Position numbers and translations under genes: made by a program. A stretch of DNA of 64,000 nucleotides from Lunularia cruciata (Eukaryota; Streptophyta; Marchantiopsida; Lunulariales; Lunulariaceae). Location: the NCBI GenBank assembly GCA_948567375.1, contig OX419761.1:13332501-13396500 (forward strand). The letters run 5' to 3'. Shown here piece by piece: positions 1-10,056 of the stretch. Each line of letters begins with the position of its first letter. The first letter of the stretch is position 1. The notes beneath the pieces were generated by a model. It saw only the letters and a list, made by a program, of their open reading frames with translations, was not told the DNA's origin and did no database searches.

Positions 1-692
1 CCTTGAGATTTGGTTCCTAGATTGGTGCCCTAGCCAACTGGTCCACCTTCACATGTTGTCCTAGTGATTGTTCCATTAATACCTATACACATGTAGCTTT
101 GGCTAAGAAAGACAATTTGATCCAATTTTTGGTGATCTTGGTAGCTTAGGAAGTAGGTAGACACTCTTATTATAACAAATGCAAAATGGTGGTAGAGTTA
201 GTCTGATGTTTATTTATGAGATGGAGGGTTTTTTTAGGCTTCTTGCTGATTCAATTGATTTAGTTGAGAGTGCACTCGGTGTGTCTACACCATTGTTGTC
301 AAACATGGACAAGATTTATGGGGTCTCCAAAGGCCCCAAGCACTACTCTGGTAATAATGAGTATCATTGAATTGGATAACTTCATCTAGGAGTTTAAATA
401 GTTGGTGTGATCTACAATAGATGCAGAGCCCAACTTATTTCACACACTTCGTGGCATGGAAGAAGTTGTTTTAGCACTTGAAGGATCCACAAACGGATGA
501 TTCACAAATCAAGAGAGCTCACTTGGAGTAGATTGAGCTATGGAGACAATATTGGTCTCCAAATTAGATCTCCATCACTTCAAGCTAGGTTGCTAGGGGG
601 AGGTTGGTAGTACCCACAAGTTCTAGCTCTAGTAGCATTGGTGGATCTAGTGGAGTTGCACTAGTTGGAGATAACACTATTATGAGTGGGGG
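1..692 (+). mobile_element. Family B gypsy element copy 1, 5' leader and gag fragment
   Basis: This stretch matches, in the opposite orientation, the leader and gag part of the family B element at about 31970-33140 (for example the tract around the words gccctagccaactggtcca). It is the oldest layer of the left-hand nest. Reading frames are broken by many stops, so no protein is expected. It continues after the family C solo LTR at 1425, after the family A element at 10057, and after the second family A element at 18816. The true 5' end of this copy lies outside the window. The assignment rests on similarity by eye to the other copy in this window. Confidence 0.7.
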
Positions 693-1424
693 TGTAATAC
701 CAATAGCTAGACATATAATCTAGAGATGAAATTTGGTTTGGTAACATCTGGAAGGATGTTATACATAATGGACTAAGTAGATTAGACAGAGGTATCATCA
801 AAAGAGTACTTCTACTAATAGGCCAGAAACTGAAACATGCTTGAAGACTTTAGAATCAATAGCTAGACATATGATCTAAAGGTAGAATTTGGGTTGGTGA
901 CATTTGGAAGGATGTACACATAATGGAAAAATTAGATCAGGTCTAGGTATCACTAAAAGAGCACTCCTACTAATAGGGTAGAAACCAAAATAGGCCTAAA
1001 AACTTTGGAGGCAATTTCGGAGGCCTAAACAGATGAATTAGACCTCAAAAATGTGTAGATATCTCACGGCAACAAAGAAAAGGATGGCCTTCCCTCCCCC
1101 TTGGTTTTTCTCACCAAGAGCTTTCCAATGGTACCTCACCCACGTGATTATGAGATTCCTACAAGAAGATTCTCTAAAAGATTCCATCTGATCAAAGCTT
1201 GTTTGACCAACCAGATGGGACCAGGATTGACATGTCACCCATCCAAGCAAGTAATCTAAGGGTGGAGCTTGCTGAAAAATCACCTATCTATATACCTAAT
1301 CCTATGGTGGAGCATCCTCTTTGGCTATATAATAAGGAGAAGGTGCTCCCTTGGGATACCAAAGTTTGAGTGTGAAACTTGTGTTTTCTCTTTTGTGTTT
1401 CTCTGCTATCCTTGGAATATTACA
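693..1424 (+). repeat. Solo LTR, family C, inserted in B copy 1
   Basis: A 732-bp block that starts TGTAATACCA and ends AATATTACA. It is the reverse complement of the blocks at 23708-24446 and 63030-63717. It interrupts the gag region of family B between ggagataacac and the tttaatccc tract, which are close together in the uninterrupted copy near 31970. G-rich flanks (ggggg before, agggg after) are consistent with a 5-bp target duplication with one change. No internal retroelement sequence accompanies it, so I call it a solo LTR left by LTR-LTR recombination. A TATATAAT tract near 1325 lies in the expected promoter region. Confidence 0.75.
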
Positions 1425-2224
1425 AGGGGTATCACTACATAAGGTGATGCTATATTGGAGTTTAATCCCATATGGAGTTCTTCCAATGCTTGAGGTAAAA
1501 TTTCCAAGGAGTGCATACTAACAAGTTGAGGAGCTTGCAAGAGTTCCAATGGCTAGAGAAAGCCTACTCAAGGCATATACTCACATGAGACGGCTGATCA
1601 ATTTCACTAAGGGATTTAGTAAGGTCCATGCAATCTAGTTTTGGTATGGGATCCTAGACAAGGAGTTGCAACATAGAGTAAGTGATGTTACATTTTTACA
1701 AGCTTGTTCACCTACTTTGGTAGTGGTCTTTAGTTTGGCTAAGTGCATTGAACTCAACATTGTAGAGGAGAGAGTGGTGACATTTGGATTTAGTAAGGAG
1801 ACCTCATCCATAACTGTTACTTCTTCTAGAGTGTAGAAGAGTTCACCATGCCATGTTGGCTTCCAAGAATAGAGTGGATAGCCCAAATCCTATGGAGCAA
1901 GTAGAGAGCCTAGTGTAGCAAGACCTTTACCTTCATTTTCAAGTCAATAGTAGCCAATGAGTGGTGGTGTTGCTTGTTGGACTTGTGGTGGAACTTAGCA
2001 CAAGAGAAAGTGCACTCAATGCAACAAACATGATACCATTGATGCATAACAACCAACATAGAGATAGTGTGACCATTGCCACAAATTTGGTCACACTAAC
2101 AACCAATGCTTTGACCTTCACCCAAAGTTATGGAATGGTAAGGCTACTATGGCAGGTGGTAGAGGAGCTCTAGATCATGGAGGACAAGGTGGTAGAGGAT
2201 CAGCACCTAAAAGGGGTGTTGTAT
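1425..2224 (+). pseudogene. Family B gag fragment (copy 1, continued)
   Basis: This resumes the family B gag after the solo LTR. It aligns with the reverse strand of 31190-31970: a tract with tcacatgag, ttttggtatgggat and ggagttgcaac, followed by the zinc-knuckle region. Several in-frame stops are TAG where the related copy or context implies CAG. The right edge is the exact point where family A element 1 inserted. The uninterrupted sequence is rejoined at 10057. Confidence 0.75.
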
Positions 2225-2916
2225 TGTAACACCCATTTGTGCATGTGTGTGGTATTGTGATATTTAGCTTGGTATTACAAGTACTTAAGAGATATTATTT
2301 ATATAGAGATAAAGGATGGTTCTATATTAGTCATGGTTAGCTAAAGTTAGTCATAGCTAAGATAGATGGGACCTTACTTTAGAGGAAGTAGAAAAGATGA
2401 GCACCACTATTTTGGATTTTAGTGTGTTGACTTGGTATTATTCCTAGGTGTTTGGCTTTGGGGAAAGAGTTGAGAACTCTTGGGCCCGCAAGCCTTTTTG
2501 TTTTGGATTCTTCTTTAGTCCAAGGATAGCCCATGTGAAGGAATCCTTGCTTTAGTGGTTGGGTCAAGATAAGACCACATGCTTAGGGGAATATGCCCAT
2601 GTGAATGGATATTCCTTTCTACTTTTTGACTTTACTTGACTTTTAGTCTAGTAACTTGAGTTACTACGGTAATTAGTAACTTTGGTACGTAACTATTTCA
2701 CAAGTATATAAACAAGGAGTGAGGAGGTACTCATCATCCTTTCATTTGCAACTATCTCTCTCTCATTGAGTTTTCTAGTGAGCAATGTCTTGAGTCTTGG
2801 AGTGTTAGCCTTGGAGGAGTATGATGGAGTTGGGGTTCCTTGCCTTCTTAGTCCATGGTGCGCTACCATAATAGCCATCAGAGGTTCATCCTGAGTGAGA
2901 GACAGGCCGGCTCACA
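2225..2916 (+). repeat. 5' LTR of family A copy 1
   Basis: Direct repeat of 9365-10056, 692 bp, TG...CA ends. It contains a TATATAAA box at 2705-2712 about 210 bp before the LTR end, so transcription should start around 2735-2745 and R-U5 would be short. A near-palindrome centred on agtaacttgagttact lies upstream of the TATA box. Confidence 0.95.
2705..2712 (+). promoter_or_regulatory. TATA box of family A LTR
   Basis: TATATAAA in the LTR, repeated at 9845-9852 in the 3' LTR and conserved in the decayed family A copies. Its position upstream of the presumed R region fits an LTR promoter. Not experimentally shown. Confidence 0.55.
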
Positions 2917-2920
2917 TTTT

Positions 2921-2938
2921 TGGTTCCGTTGCCGGGAC
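2921..2938 (+). other. Primer-binding site, tRNA-Asp type
   Basis: TGGTTCCGTTGCCGGGAC lies four bases after the 5' LTR. It is close to the sequence TGGCGCCGTTGCCGGGGA found in Athila/Tat-type plant gypsy elements, which pairs with the 3' end of tRNA-Asp. Two or three mismatches are visible. The decayed copy at 11020 keeps a similar site. Confidence 0.8.
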
Positions 2939-3776
2939 CTCTCTAGAAGGCAAGATAATGTTCCGCGTCCAATTCTACATTAGGCAGAAGGAGGCTATGA
3001 GAGCTCACTTGGAGAGAACATTAGGAGAGGAGAGGGTTGAACTTATGTTAGAGAACCAAGATCCATTTGTATACCCTGTAGTTCATTATGATGTCTTTGA
3101 GGTGATTTTGTACATCTTGTACACATGAGAGGAATTGGAGAGATTGTGTGAGGTGGATTGCAGATTTTGGGGATTAAGGTGATTTTGGGCAAAATCTCAA
3201 GTTTGAGATCTGGACTTGAGATTTCTACACATGATAGCTTGGGTTATCTTCCAGTTAGCACACTTGAAATTATTGAGAGAGCTTCTATGCGCACTGGGCT
3301 AGAATTTTTGAAAGTTGATAGGGTAAAGTGCTCCCGCAACTGCATGCTCTCTGGAAAATTGTACAGAGTCTGCCATTTCTTCAATTTTTAGTGAATTGTC
3401 CTGAAAATTTACAAGAAAATTCAGTGCATTGTATCCTACCTGGTGCCACAAAAATTAGAGAGAGATCATTTTTGCGCAGTGCGTTATGAGTTTTTGAAGT
3501 GAGGGGGGTGGTTTTCAGACCAAATCTGAAATATGGGTGCTGAATAGAAAGGTGTCTAGGCCAAATGGCTCGATGAAAAGATCTAAAATTTTGCAGGGAG
3601 GGACGCCCTAGAGTTGTGATCAAGTGTGGAAAATTTCAGAGGACTGTGACATATTCGTTGGGAGATTCGAGTGACATTGTGAAGAAGGGTCAATTCTGCA
3701 GAGTGGAGATCTCATGCATGAGAAGTTTGAGATCAACAAAAAGCATGTTTGAGTGTTTAGATTCATCTTTGGGAAC
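2939..3776 (+). other. Untranslated leader of family A element
   Basis: About 840 bp between the PBS and the first conserved open frame. Short open frames are present but they are not kept open in the copy at 11041-12600, so I treat this as leader (packaging or translation signals). One short frame, 2958-3128, encodes a Glu/Arg-rich peptide; the matching frame in copy 2 has a stop at 11124. I see nothing else in it. Confidence 0.5.
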
Positions 3777-4250
3777 ATGGAGGGTCATCAAGAGTGGAAA
3801 TTGAGATTATGCAAGGTTCCCCAAGGGTTTGAGGTGATTGTAGGGGTGGATTTGAGGAAAAGAGAGTTTACAATAGAATTTGAAGAGAGTGTTGAGAGGA
3901 TCCAAAAACCTACACCACTTGGAGGAAAGAGTGAGTCTAAGTGCTTTCTATGTGGAGAGAAGGGACATAAGGCAAGTTCATGTCCATTAACCTTTGAGAG
4001 CAAGAGATTGAGGGAAAGGAGAGGCTTACTTGACTTGGGTTTGCATGTTGGACCTTCTTCACCAAGATTGGGAGGGAGAAGATCTAAGACCAAGGAGTTC
4101 TGTGAGGTTTGTGGAGTTGAAGGACTTCCAAAAGGACATGAGTGTAGTGGAGTAAAAGCACTTTTGGAAACTTTGGTGAAGGATCTTGGAGAGAGTCTTA
4201 GTACAGCTACAGAAATACTACCACCTTCATCAGCTAGTTCTCAAGATTAG
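3777..4250 (+). CDS. Upstream zinc-knuckle ORF of family A element
   Basis: An ATG-initiated frame of 157 codons upstream of Gag-Pol (the same frame stays open back to GTG at 3753). It has a retroviral-type CCHC knuckle with the spacing C-X2-C-X4-H-X4-C (KCFLCGEKGHKASSCP) and a second Cys/His cluster near the C-terminus (CEVCGVEGLPKGHEC). The part before the knuckle resembles the basic linker next to knuckles in plant retroelement RNA-binding proteins. The decayed copy keeps the knuckle-and-tail region at 12672-12944, which suggests it was under selection. It is separated from Gag-Pol by 239 bp. Function is unknown; nucleic-acid chaperone or extra nucleocapsid is my inference. Confidence 0.6.
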   Translation: MEGHQEWKLRLCKVPQGFEVIVGVDLRKREFTIEFEESVERIQKPTPLGGKSESKCFLCGEKGHKASSCPLTFESKRLRERRGLLDLGLHVGPSSPRLGGRRSKTKEFCEVCGVEGLPKGHECSGVKALLETLVKDLGESLSTATEILPPSSASSQD

Positions 4251-4489
4251 TGATGGAGATAATCTTTCAACTTATGGATAAACTATCCATGAGAGTTAGA
4301 TTAATATGCACTCTAGGATTTGATGTTGCTATAGAAATCTTGGAGCAACCTGAACCTTTTGTGTTCTCTAGAGTGGATTATTCTCAGATGGTGTTAGTCA
4401 TGTATATACTCTATTAGTAATAGAGTGAGAGAAAAGAAAAGAGGAAAAAAAAAAAATTTGAGAGAAAAGAAAGATACTGAGGGGTTAAG

Positions 4490-7400
4490 ATGGGGAAACT
4501 TCCGGTTTTCTTTGGCAAAGATGGAGAAGATGTGGAGGCCTTTGTGAGAGACTTCAAGAGAGCTTGCATAGGAAACAATGAGAGGAGGAAGAATGAGTGG
4601 GCCTCATTATTACCAGATTTCTTTGAGGATGCAGCACTTACATGGTATGAGTCAGAATACCAAAAGAGAGAGAGGAGAGAGGGGGAAGAGGAGTCTTGGG
4701 AGACTTTGACTTCAGCACTCATTGAGAACTTTCTTCCTGATGAGAGTTATGAGAGATTGATGAGTGAGGTTACATTTCTCAAGCAAGGAGATGGAGAGAA
4801 AGTGAGAGTCTATGTGGAAAGAGTGGAAAAATTGGAGTCCAGATTTCGCATAGTGTTGAGGAAGGGTGGGGATGATGTGGAGACTACAATGATTGGCATA
4901 GGGGCCATGCTCACCAAGAATTTTGTGGGAGGATTGAGACCACAAATTAGAAGCAAGGTGAGATATGAGAAACCTTCTTCCAAGGTTGAAGCTATCAAGA
5001 TCGCAATTCGTATGGAGGAGAGTTTGGAAGGGGATGAGAGTGATTTGGTGGTGAAGGAGGTTGTGCATCCTCCTCAAGGCTACAAGTATGGTGGAACTTC
5101 TGATACTTTGGTGACAAGGGTTGCACCACAAGTAGTAGTTGCTCCAATTCTTGCACCTCCACCAAAAGATCCACTCCAAACCATCACAGAACAACTTGCG
5201 GATCTCAAGATCAATGTGGTGCAACTATGGGAGAAGAGAGAGGTGGATCAGAATGTAGGGAGAGGACCTAGGAGTTATGGAAACTATCCATATAGAGGAG
5301 GCCAACTAGCCAACAATTTCAATGATAGAAATTGTTTTGGTTGTGGAGGAAGAGGCCATATCCAAAGGAATTGCCCAAATTCCACTTACCATGGAGGAAG
5401 GGGTTATGAGGGAGCCAATAGAGGGAAAGAGGGAGGTAGTGAAACCCAAGTGGCTCCTAATCCCAACAAAGGTAAGGGGATAGCATCCATAGATGTGGTT
5501 GAGAGCAAGTATGAGAAGGGAGAGTGCTCAAACTCCAAGGGTCTTAATTTGGAGCTTTTGGCACAAGAGAAGAAGAGAGCTCGTTTTGCAGAGGATGTTC
5601 ACTCTTCTCAAGGATTTACTTCAAGCAAGGATACTCCTATGTCTACTAGGAGCACTCGCACCTCAACACCATCAACAACAAAGACTCCAAGGAAGAAGTT
5701 GGGGATGGAGGACTTCTTGATCTCCAAGCAACAATGGAACTACAATGTGTTGGAGGATGTTGGTAGTCACAAGGCTAACATCACAGTGGGCCAATTAATT
5801 GCTTTGAACCCTACCTTGAGAAAGGAGCTTAGAGGTGGTTTGAGTTCTACAAGGAGCAAGAAGAAGAAGAAGGCAAAAGTTCCAATATCAATGGGGGTGG
5901 TGGATGCCAAGCCAGCACCATGGGAAGCTTGTGAATATGCCTCCAAGATTGATGTGAGAGTGAATGGTCACAACATCAAGGATGCATTGGTTGATGGAGG
6001 ATCAGCAGTGAATGCCATGTCAGAAAGGTTGATGAAGAAGTTGGGTATGATACCCTCAAGACCTTCAACATTTGTGGTGAGCATGGCAAACAAGCAACAA
6101 GTTCGACCAGTAGGGGTGATGGATAAGGTGGTAGTTTCAGTTATGGGAGTTCAAAATCTCATGACTTTCCAAGTCTTGAAGGATTCAAGCTATGACTTAC
6201 TTCTTGGGAGGCCATGGTTGAGAGCAGCACGCACAACTGATCGATGGCACAAAGGGTACTTGAGGATTGGGCCATCAAACCATAGAGTCACTGTTCCTGT
6301 GACTAACACCACCAACACTTCACATTCAGATACCCCATCTTCTGATTATTGGGAATCTGATTCTGAAGGAGGAGCTTCAGGTGTGGACACAAGCATGGAA
6401 GAGGAGACTTCCACGGAGGAGGATGAATCTGAATCTGATTCAGATGTGTATCCTTTGTGTGCTATGGATTTTGCACCTAAGCTCGAGGTTTTGAAGGACC
6501 CAGATAAATCACCATTGACACTTGAGGAGGTAGAGAGAAGGTTATCTACCCTCAAGTATGGCCCAAATGTTACCAAGGAGGAGAAGGTGAGATTTGAGGA
6601 GATTTTCCGCAAGTTCATCCATGTGTTTGCTTTTAGTTACAAGGATTTGAAGGAAGTCACCTTGGAGGAGCACAAGATAGAGGTGGAGTCACATGCAAGA
6701 CCAATCCGCCAAAAGCAACGTCGCATTAGCCCACCAATATCTTTGGTTGTGAAGGAGGAGATTGATAAGCTCAAGGAGGCTGGATTTATCTTTGAGGTGG
6801 AGAATTCAGAATGGGTGTCTCCAATTGTCATTGTGAAGAAAAAGAATGGCAAGCTTCGGGTATGTGTGGATTACAAGAAGCTCAATGCTGTTACCAAGAA
6901 GGACTACTACCCATTGCCATTCATTGATGAGATCTTGGAGGAGGTTGCAGGTCATGAGAGGTACAGTTTTGGAGATGGTTATAGTGGATATAACCAAATA
7001 AAGATTGCACCAGAGCATCAACAACTCACCACATTCACCACACCTTGGGGAACTTACGCTTTCAAGGTCATGCCTTTTGGGCTTTGCAATGCTCCAGCCA
7101 CATTCCAACGGTTCATGAACAAGGTATTTGAACCTTTCATTGGGAAATTTGTGAGAGATTTCATTGATGACTTTTGTGTCTATGGGAGCAAGGAGGAGCA
7201 CTTTGAGCACCTAATCAAAGTCTTGCAACGCTTGGATGAGGCAAATGCATCACTCAACCCAGAGAAGTGCATTTTTGGATGTGAAGAAGGTCTACTTTTG
7301 GGGCACATCATCTCCAAGGATGGAATAGCAGTTGATCCTGAGAAGGTGAGGAAAATCTCAGACCTTCCATTCCCTTCAAGCTTGACAAAGTTACGCCAAT

Positions 7401-9316
7401 TCTTGGGAATGGTTGGGTACTATAGGAGGTTCATCTTCTCATTTTCCAACAAGGCTTATGCATTGACCATCTACATGAAGAAGGGTGTAGATTACATGGT
7501 GATTTTGGAAGACAAGGAGGCTCTCAAAGCTTTTGAGGAGCTCAAGCAATCCCTTGTTGTAGCTCCAATTCTTGCTAAACCTGATTGGAGTAAGCCTTTC
7601 ATCCTCTACACTGATGCTTCTAATGTAGCTATAGGATGCACTCTTAGTCAATTAGACCAAGATGGGCATGATCATCCAATAGCTTATGCTAGTAGGCAGA
7701 TGGTTTCAGCAGAGAAGAACTACTCTGTCACAGAGAAAGAAGGGTTGGCAGTGATCTTTGGTCTCAAGAAGTTTAGACACTACTTGATTGGAGGGAAAGC
7801 CACAATTGTCACGGATCACAAGGCTTTGAAGTACATCTTCAACAAGCCTAATGTTGAAGGGAGACTAGCAAGGTGGATGATACTCTTGTCTGAGTATGAC
7901 TACACAATTGAGGATAGGCCAGGAAAGAAACATGCAAATGCTGATTTGTTATCTAGAGCCTATGATCATGATGGAGATGAGCCAATAGATGATTCCTTCC
8001 CGGATGAGGAGCTCATGACAATCTCAGTCACTCAAGAGATTCCAATGGAGTACAAGGAGATTGTGGATTTTGTGACAAGAGGTAACTATCCAGAAGGGAT
8101 GCATGCTAGGGAGAGGAAGGCCCTTGCAGCAAGATCTAGACCTTACACAATGGTGGAGGATATTCTTTTTCACCAAGGAGCAGATGGTCTACTTCGAAGA
8201 GCAGTGGGTAAGGAAGAGTCTATCCTACTCATAAAGGAGTTTCATGAAGGTTTAGTATGTGGAGGACACTTTGCAGGAAAGGTGACTGCTTTCAAGATTT
8301 TAGATGCAGGTTACCATTGGAGAGGGATTTTCAAGGATTGTCTTGATTATTGCAAAACTTGTCATGTTTGTCAAGCTTTTGCTAGAAAGTCTACATCCAC
8401 TCCACCACTTAGATCAATTCCATTGCTAGGACCCTTTGAGAAGTGGGGAATTGATTTTGTAGGACCTCTCAATAGAACCCCAAGGAACAATCGGTACATT
8501 GTGGTAGTTACTGATTACCTTACCAAGTGGGTTGAGGCTAGACCATTGAGGGACAAGAATGAAGATGAAGTGGGTAGATTTCTTTATGAACGCATTATCA
8601 CTAGGTTTGGATGCCCTTTGGAGTTGGTTTCTGATAGAGGAGGAGAGTTTACAGGAAGCATTACTACAGCCATGCTACGACATTTCTCTATCACACATAG
8701 AGTAACTACATCCTATAAGCCAAATTCCAATGGCTTGGCAGAGAGAACCAATCAGACCTTGTGCATGATGTTGGCCAAAGATGCAGAAATGGAGGGGGCT
8801 AAACATCATTGGGACAAGAGGATTCATGCAGTTTTGTGGGAGTATAGGACAACCATGAAGACTTCCACTGGATATTCTCCATTCCAATTGGTGTATGGTA
8901 TTGAGTCTACCTTACCTATTCACTTTGATCTTCCTACCTTCCAAAGCATTCATAGGAGATTGAAGAAAGCACTAGGAAGTGATGCAGAGAAGTCAAGGAA
9001 GGATCAACTCATGGAGTTGGAAGAGGCAAGAGCAGTTGCTATGGTTCGAGTGGAGCAAGCCCAAAGGAAACAAAAGGAGAGCTATGACAAGAGGCAAGGC
9101 AAGAAGAAGGTGGAGCCTTTCAAAGAAGGTGATTGGGTAATGTTGTTTGATTCCATTCGATTCAAGAGAGTACAAAAGAAGTTTTTGCCTAAGTACTTTG
9201 GACCTTTCATAGTAGAGAAGGTGTGGGGAAATTACACTTATGATCTCAAGGAGTTGGGAGGAAGACACTTTGATAGGATTAACCATGATAAGTTGAAGAT
9301 GTACCATAGAAGGTAG
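4490..9316 (+). CDS. Gag-Pol polyprotein, Ty3/gypsy family A
   Basis: A single intact 1608-residue frame starting at ATG 4490 after an A-rich tract. Order: retrotransposon Gag (about 1-260), CCHC knuckle at C282, C285, H290 and C295, retropepsin around D502 (VDGGSA, with Gly where Ser or Thr is usual), reverse transcriptase with FIDD at 891-894, RNase H with its first Asp near 1042 (LYTDAS), then integrase with an N-terminal zinc-binding region and the triad D1322, D1382, E1418 (DD35E spacing). A GPY/F-like module closes the protein near 1560-1608. There is no chromodomain. RT sequence and tRNA-Asp PBS both point to the Athila/Tat side of plant gypsy elements. No frameshift separates Gag from Pol. 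It makes virus-like particles, cDNA and integration complexes. The Gly in the protease active site is the main oddity. Confidence 0.93.
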   Translation: MGKLPVFFGKDGEDVEAFVRDFKRACIGNNERRKNEWASLLPDFFEDAALTWYESEYQKRERREGEEESWETLTSALIENFLPDESYERLMSEVTFLKQGDGEKVRVYVERVEKLESRFRIVLRKGGDDVETTMIGIGAMLTKNFVGGLRPQIRSKVRYEKPSSKVEAIKIAIRMEESLEGDESDLVVKEVVHPPQGYKYGGTSDTLVTRVAPQVVVAPILAPPPKDPLQTITEQLADLKINVVQLWEKREVDQNVGRGPRSYGNYPYRGGQLANNFNDRNCFGCGGRGHIQRNCPNSTYHGGRGYEGANRGKEGGSETQVAPNPNKGKGIASIDVVESKYEKGECSNSKGLNLELLAQEKKRARFAEDVHSSQGFTSSKDTPMSTRSTRTSTPSTTKTPRKKLGMEDFLISKQQWNYNVLEDVGSHKANITVGQLIALNPTLRKELRGGLSSTRSKKKKKAKVPISMGVVDAKPAPWEACEYASKIDVRVNGHNIKDALVDGGSAVNAMSERLMKKLGMIPSRPSTFVVSMANKQQVRPVGVMDKVVVSVMGVQNLMTFQVLKDSSYDLLLGRPWLRAARTTDRWHKGYLRIGPSNHRVTVPVTNTTNTSHSDTPSSDYWESDSEGGASGVDTSMEEETSTEEDESESDSDVYPLCAMDFAPKLEVLKDPDKSPLTLEEVERRLSTLKYGPNVTKEEKVRFEEIFRKFIHVFAFSYKDLKEVTLEEHKIEVESHARPIRQKQRRISPPISLVVKEEIDKLKEAGFIFEVENSEWVSPIVIVKKKNGKLRVCVDYKKLNAVTKKDYYPLPFIDEILEEVAGHERYSFGDGYSGYNQIKIAPEHQQLTTFTTPWGTYAFKVMPFGLCNAPATFQRFMNKVFEPFIGKFVRDFIDDFCVYGSKEEHFEHLIKVLQRLDEANASLNPEKCIFGCEEGLLLGHIISKDGIAVDPEKVRKISDLPFPSSLTKLRQFLGMVGYYRRFIFSFSNKAYALTIYMKKGVDYMVILEDKEALKAFEELKQSLVVAPILAKPDWSKPFILYTDASNVAIGCTLSQLDQDGHDHPIAYASRQMVSAEKNYSVTEKEGLAVIFGLKKFRHYLIGGKATIVTDHKALKYIFNKPNVEGRLARWMILLSEYDYTIEDRPGKKHANADLLSRAYDHDGDEPIDDSFPDEELMTISVTQEIPMEYKEIVDFVTRGNYPEGMHARERKALAARSRPYTMVEDILFHQGADGLLRRAVGKEESILLIKEFHEGLVCGGHFAGKVTAFKILDAGYHWRGIFKDCLDYCKTCHVCQAFARKSTSTPPLRSIPLLGPFEKWGIDFVGPLNRTPRNNRYIVVVTDYLTKWVEARPLRDKNEDEVGRFLYERIITRFGCPLELVSDRGGEFTGSITTAMLRHFSITHRVTTSYKPNSNGLAERTNQTLCMMLAKDAEMEGAKHHWDKRIHAVLWEYRTTMKTSTGYSPFQLVYGIESTLPIHFDLPTFQSIHRRLKKALGSDAEKSRKDQLMELEEARAVAMVRVEQAQRKQKESYDKRQGKKKVEPFKEGDWVMLFDSIRFKRVQKKFLPKYFGPFIVEKVWGNYTYDLKELGGRHFDRINHDKLKMYHRR

Positions 9317-9350
9317 AGAGACCTTCACTTTGAGGACAAAGTGAAAACTT

Positions 9351-9364
9351 AGTCCGGGGGTAAA
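9351..9364 (+). other. Polypurine tract of family A copy 1
   Basis: AGTCCGGGGGTAAA directly before the 3' LTR. The G-rich core is the likely plus-strand primer. The decayed copy reads agtctaggggtaaa at the same place. Confidence 0.6.
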
Positions 9365-10056
9365 TGTAACACCCATTTGTGCATGTGTGTGGTATTGTGA
9401 TATTTAGCTTGGTATTACAAGTACTTAAGAGATATTATTTATATAGAGATAAAGGATGGTTCTATATTAGTCATGGTTAGCTAAAGTTAGTCATAGCTAA
9501 GATAGATGGGACCTTACTTTAGAGGAAGTAGAAAAGATGAGCACCACTATTTTGGATTTTAGTGTGTTGACTTGGTATTATTCCTAGGTGTTTGGCTTTG
9601 GGGAAAGAGTTGAGAACTCTTGGGCCCGCAAGCCTTTTTGTTTTGGATTCTTCTTTAGTCCAAGGATAGCCCATGTGAAGGAATCCTTGCTTTAGTGGTT
9701 GGGTCAAGATAAGACCACATGCTTAGGGGAATATGCCTATGTGAATGGATATTCCTTTCTACTTTTTGACTTTACTTGACTTTTAGTCTAGTAACTTGAG
9801 TTACTACGGTAATTAGTAACTTTGGTACGTAACTATTTCACAAGTATATAAACAAGGAGTGAGGAGGTACTCATCATCCTTTCATTTGCAACTATCTCTC
9901 TCTCATTGAGTTTTCTAGTGAGCAATGTCTTGAGTCTTGGAGTGTTAGCCTTGGAGGAGTATGATGGAGTTGGGGTTCCTTGCCTTCTTAGTCCATGGTG
10001 CGCTACCATAATAGCCATCAGAGGTTCATCCTGAGTGAGAGACAGGCCGGCTCACA
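9365..10056 (+). repeat. 3' LTR of family A copy 1
   Basis: 692-bp direct repeat of 2225-2916 with one visible difference. It ends CTCACA and is followed by the right-hand target-site copy GTAC and then family B gag sequence. Confidence 0.95.

Larger units (their letters stand above)
2225..10056 (+). mobile_element. Full-length Ty3/gypsy LTR retrotransposon, family A copy 1 (young)
   Basis: A complete 7832-bp element: 692-bp LTRs at both ends beginning TGTAACACCC and ending CTCACA, a PBS matching the 3' end of plant tRNA-Asp, a purine tract before the 3' LTR, and an uninterrupted 1608-codon Gag-Pol. The two LTRs differ at one position that I can find (C at 2598, T at 9738), which implies a very recent insertion. 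The flanks are GTAT (2221-2224) and GTAC (10057-10060); the unoccupied site in a related B copy reads GTAC, so I infer a 4-bp target duplication with one later C-to-T change. It may still be able to move. Confidence 0.93.

Noticed and set aside
4712-5224. Long minus-strand ORF (170 codons) opposite Gag
   Set aside because: It is the antisense shadow of the intact Gag frame and starts at a non-ATG codon or without family similarity.
4490-9316. 1608-residue frame as a host gene
   Set aside because: It has the complete Gag-PR-RT-RH-INT set and sits between near-identical LTRs with PBS and PPT.
9519-10018. Repeated minus-strand ORFs of about 61 codons in each family A LTR
   Set aside because: They occur at the same place in every family A LTR copy only because the LTR is repeated; no domain, and they overlap the promoter region.
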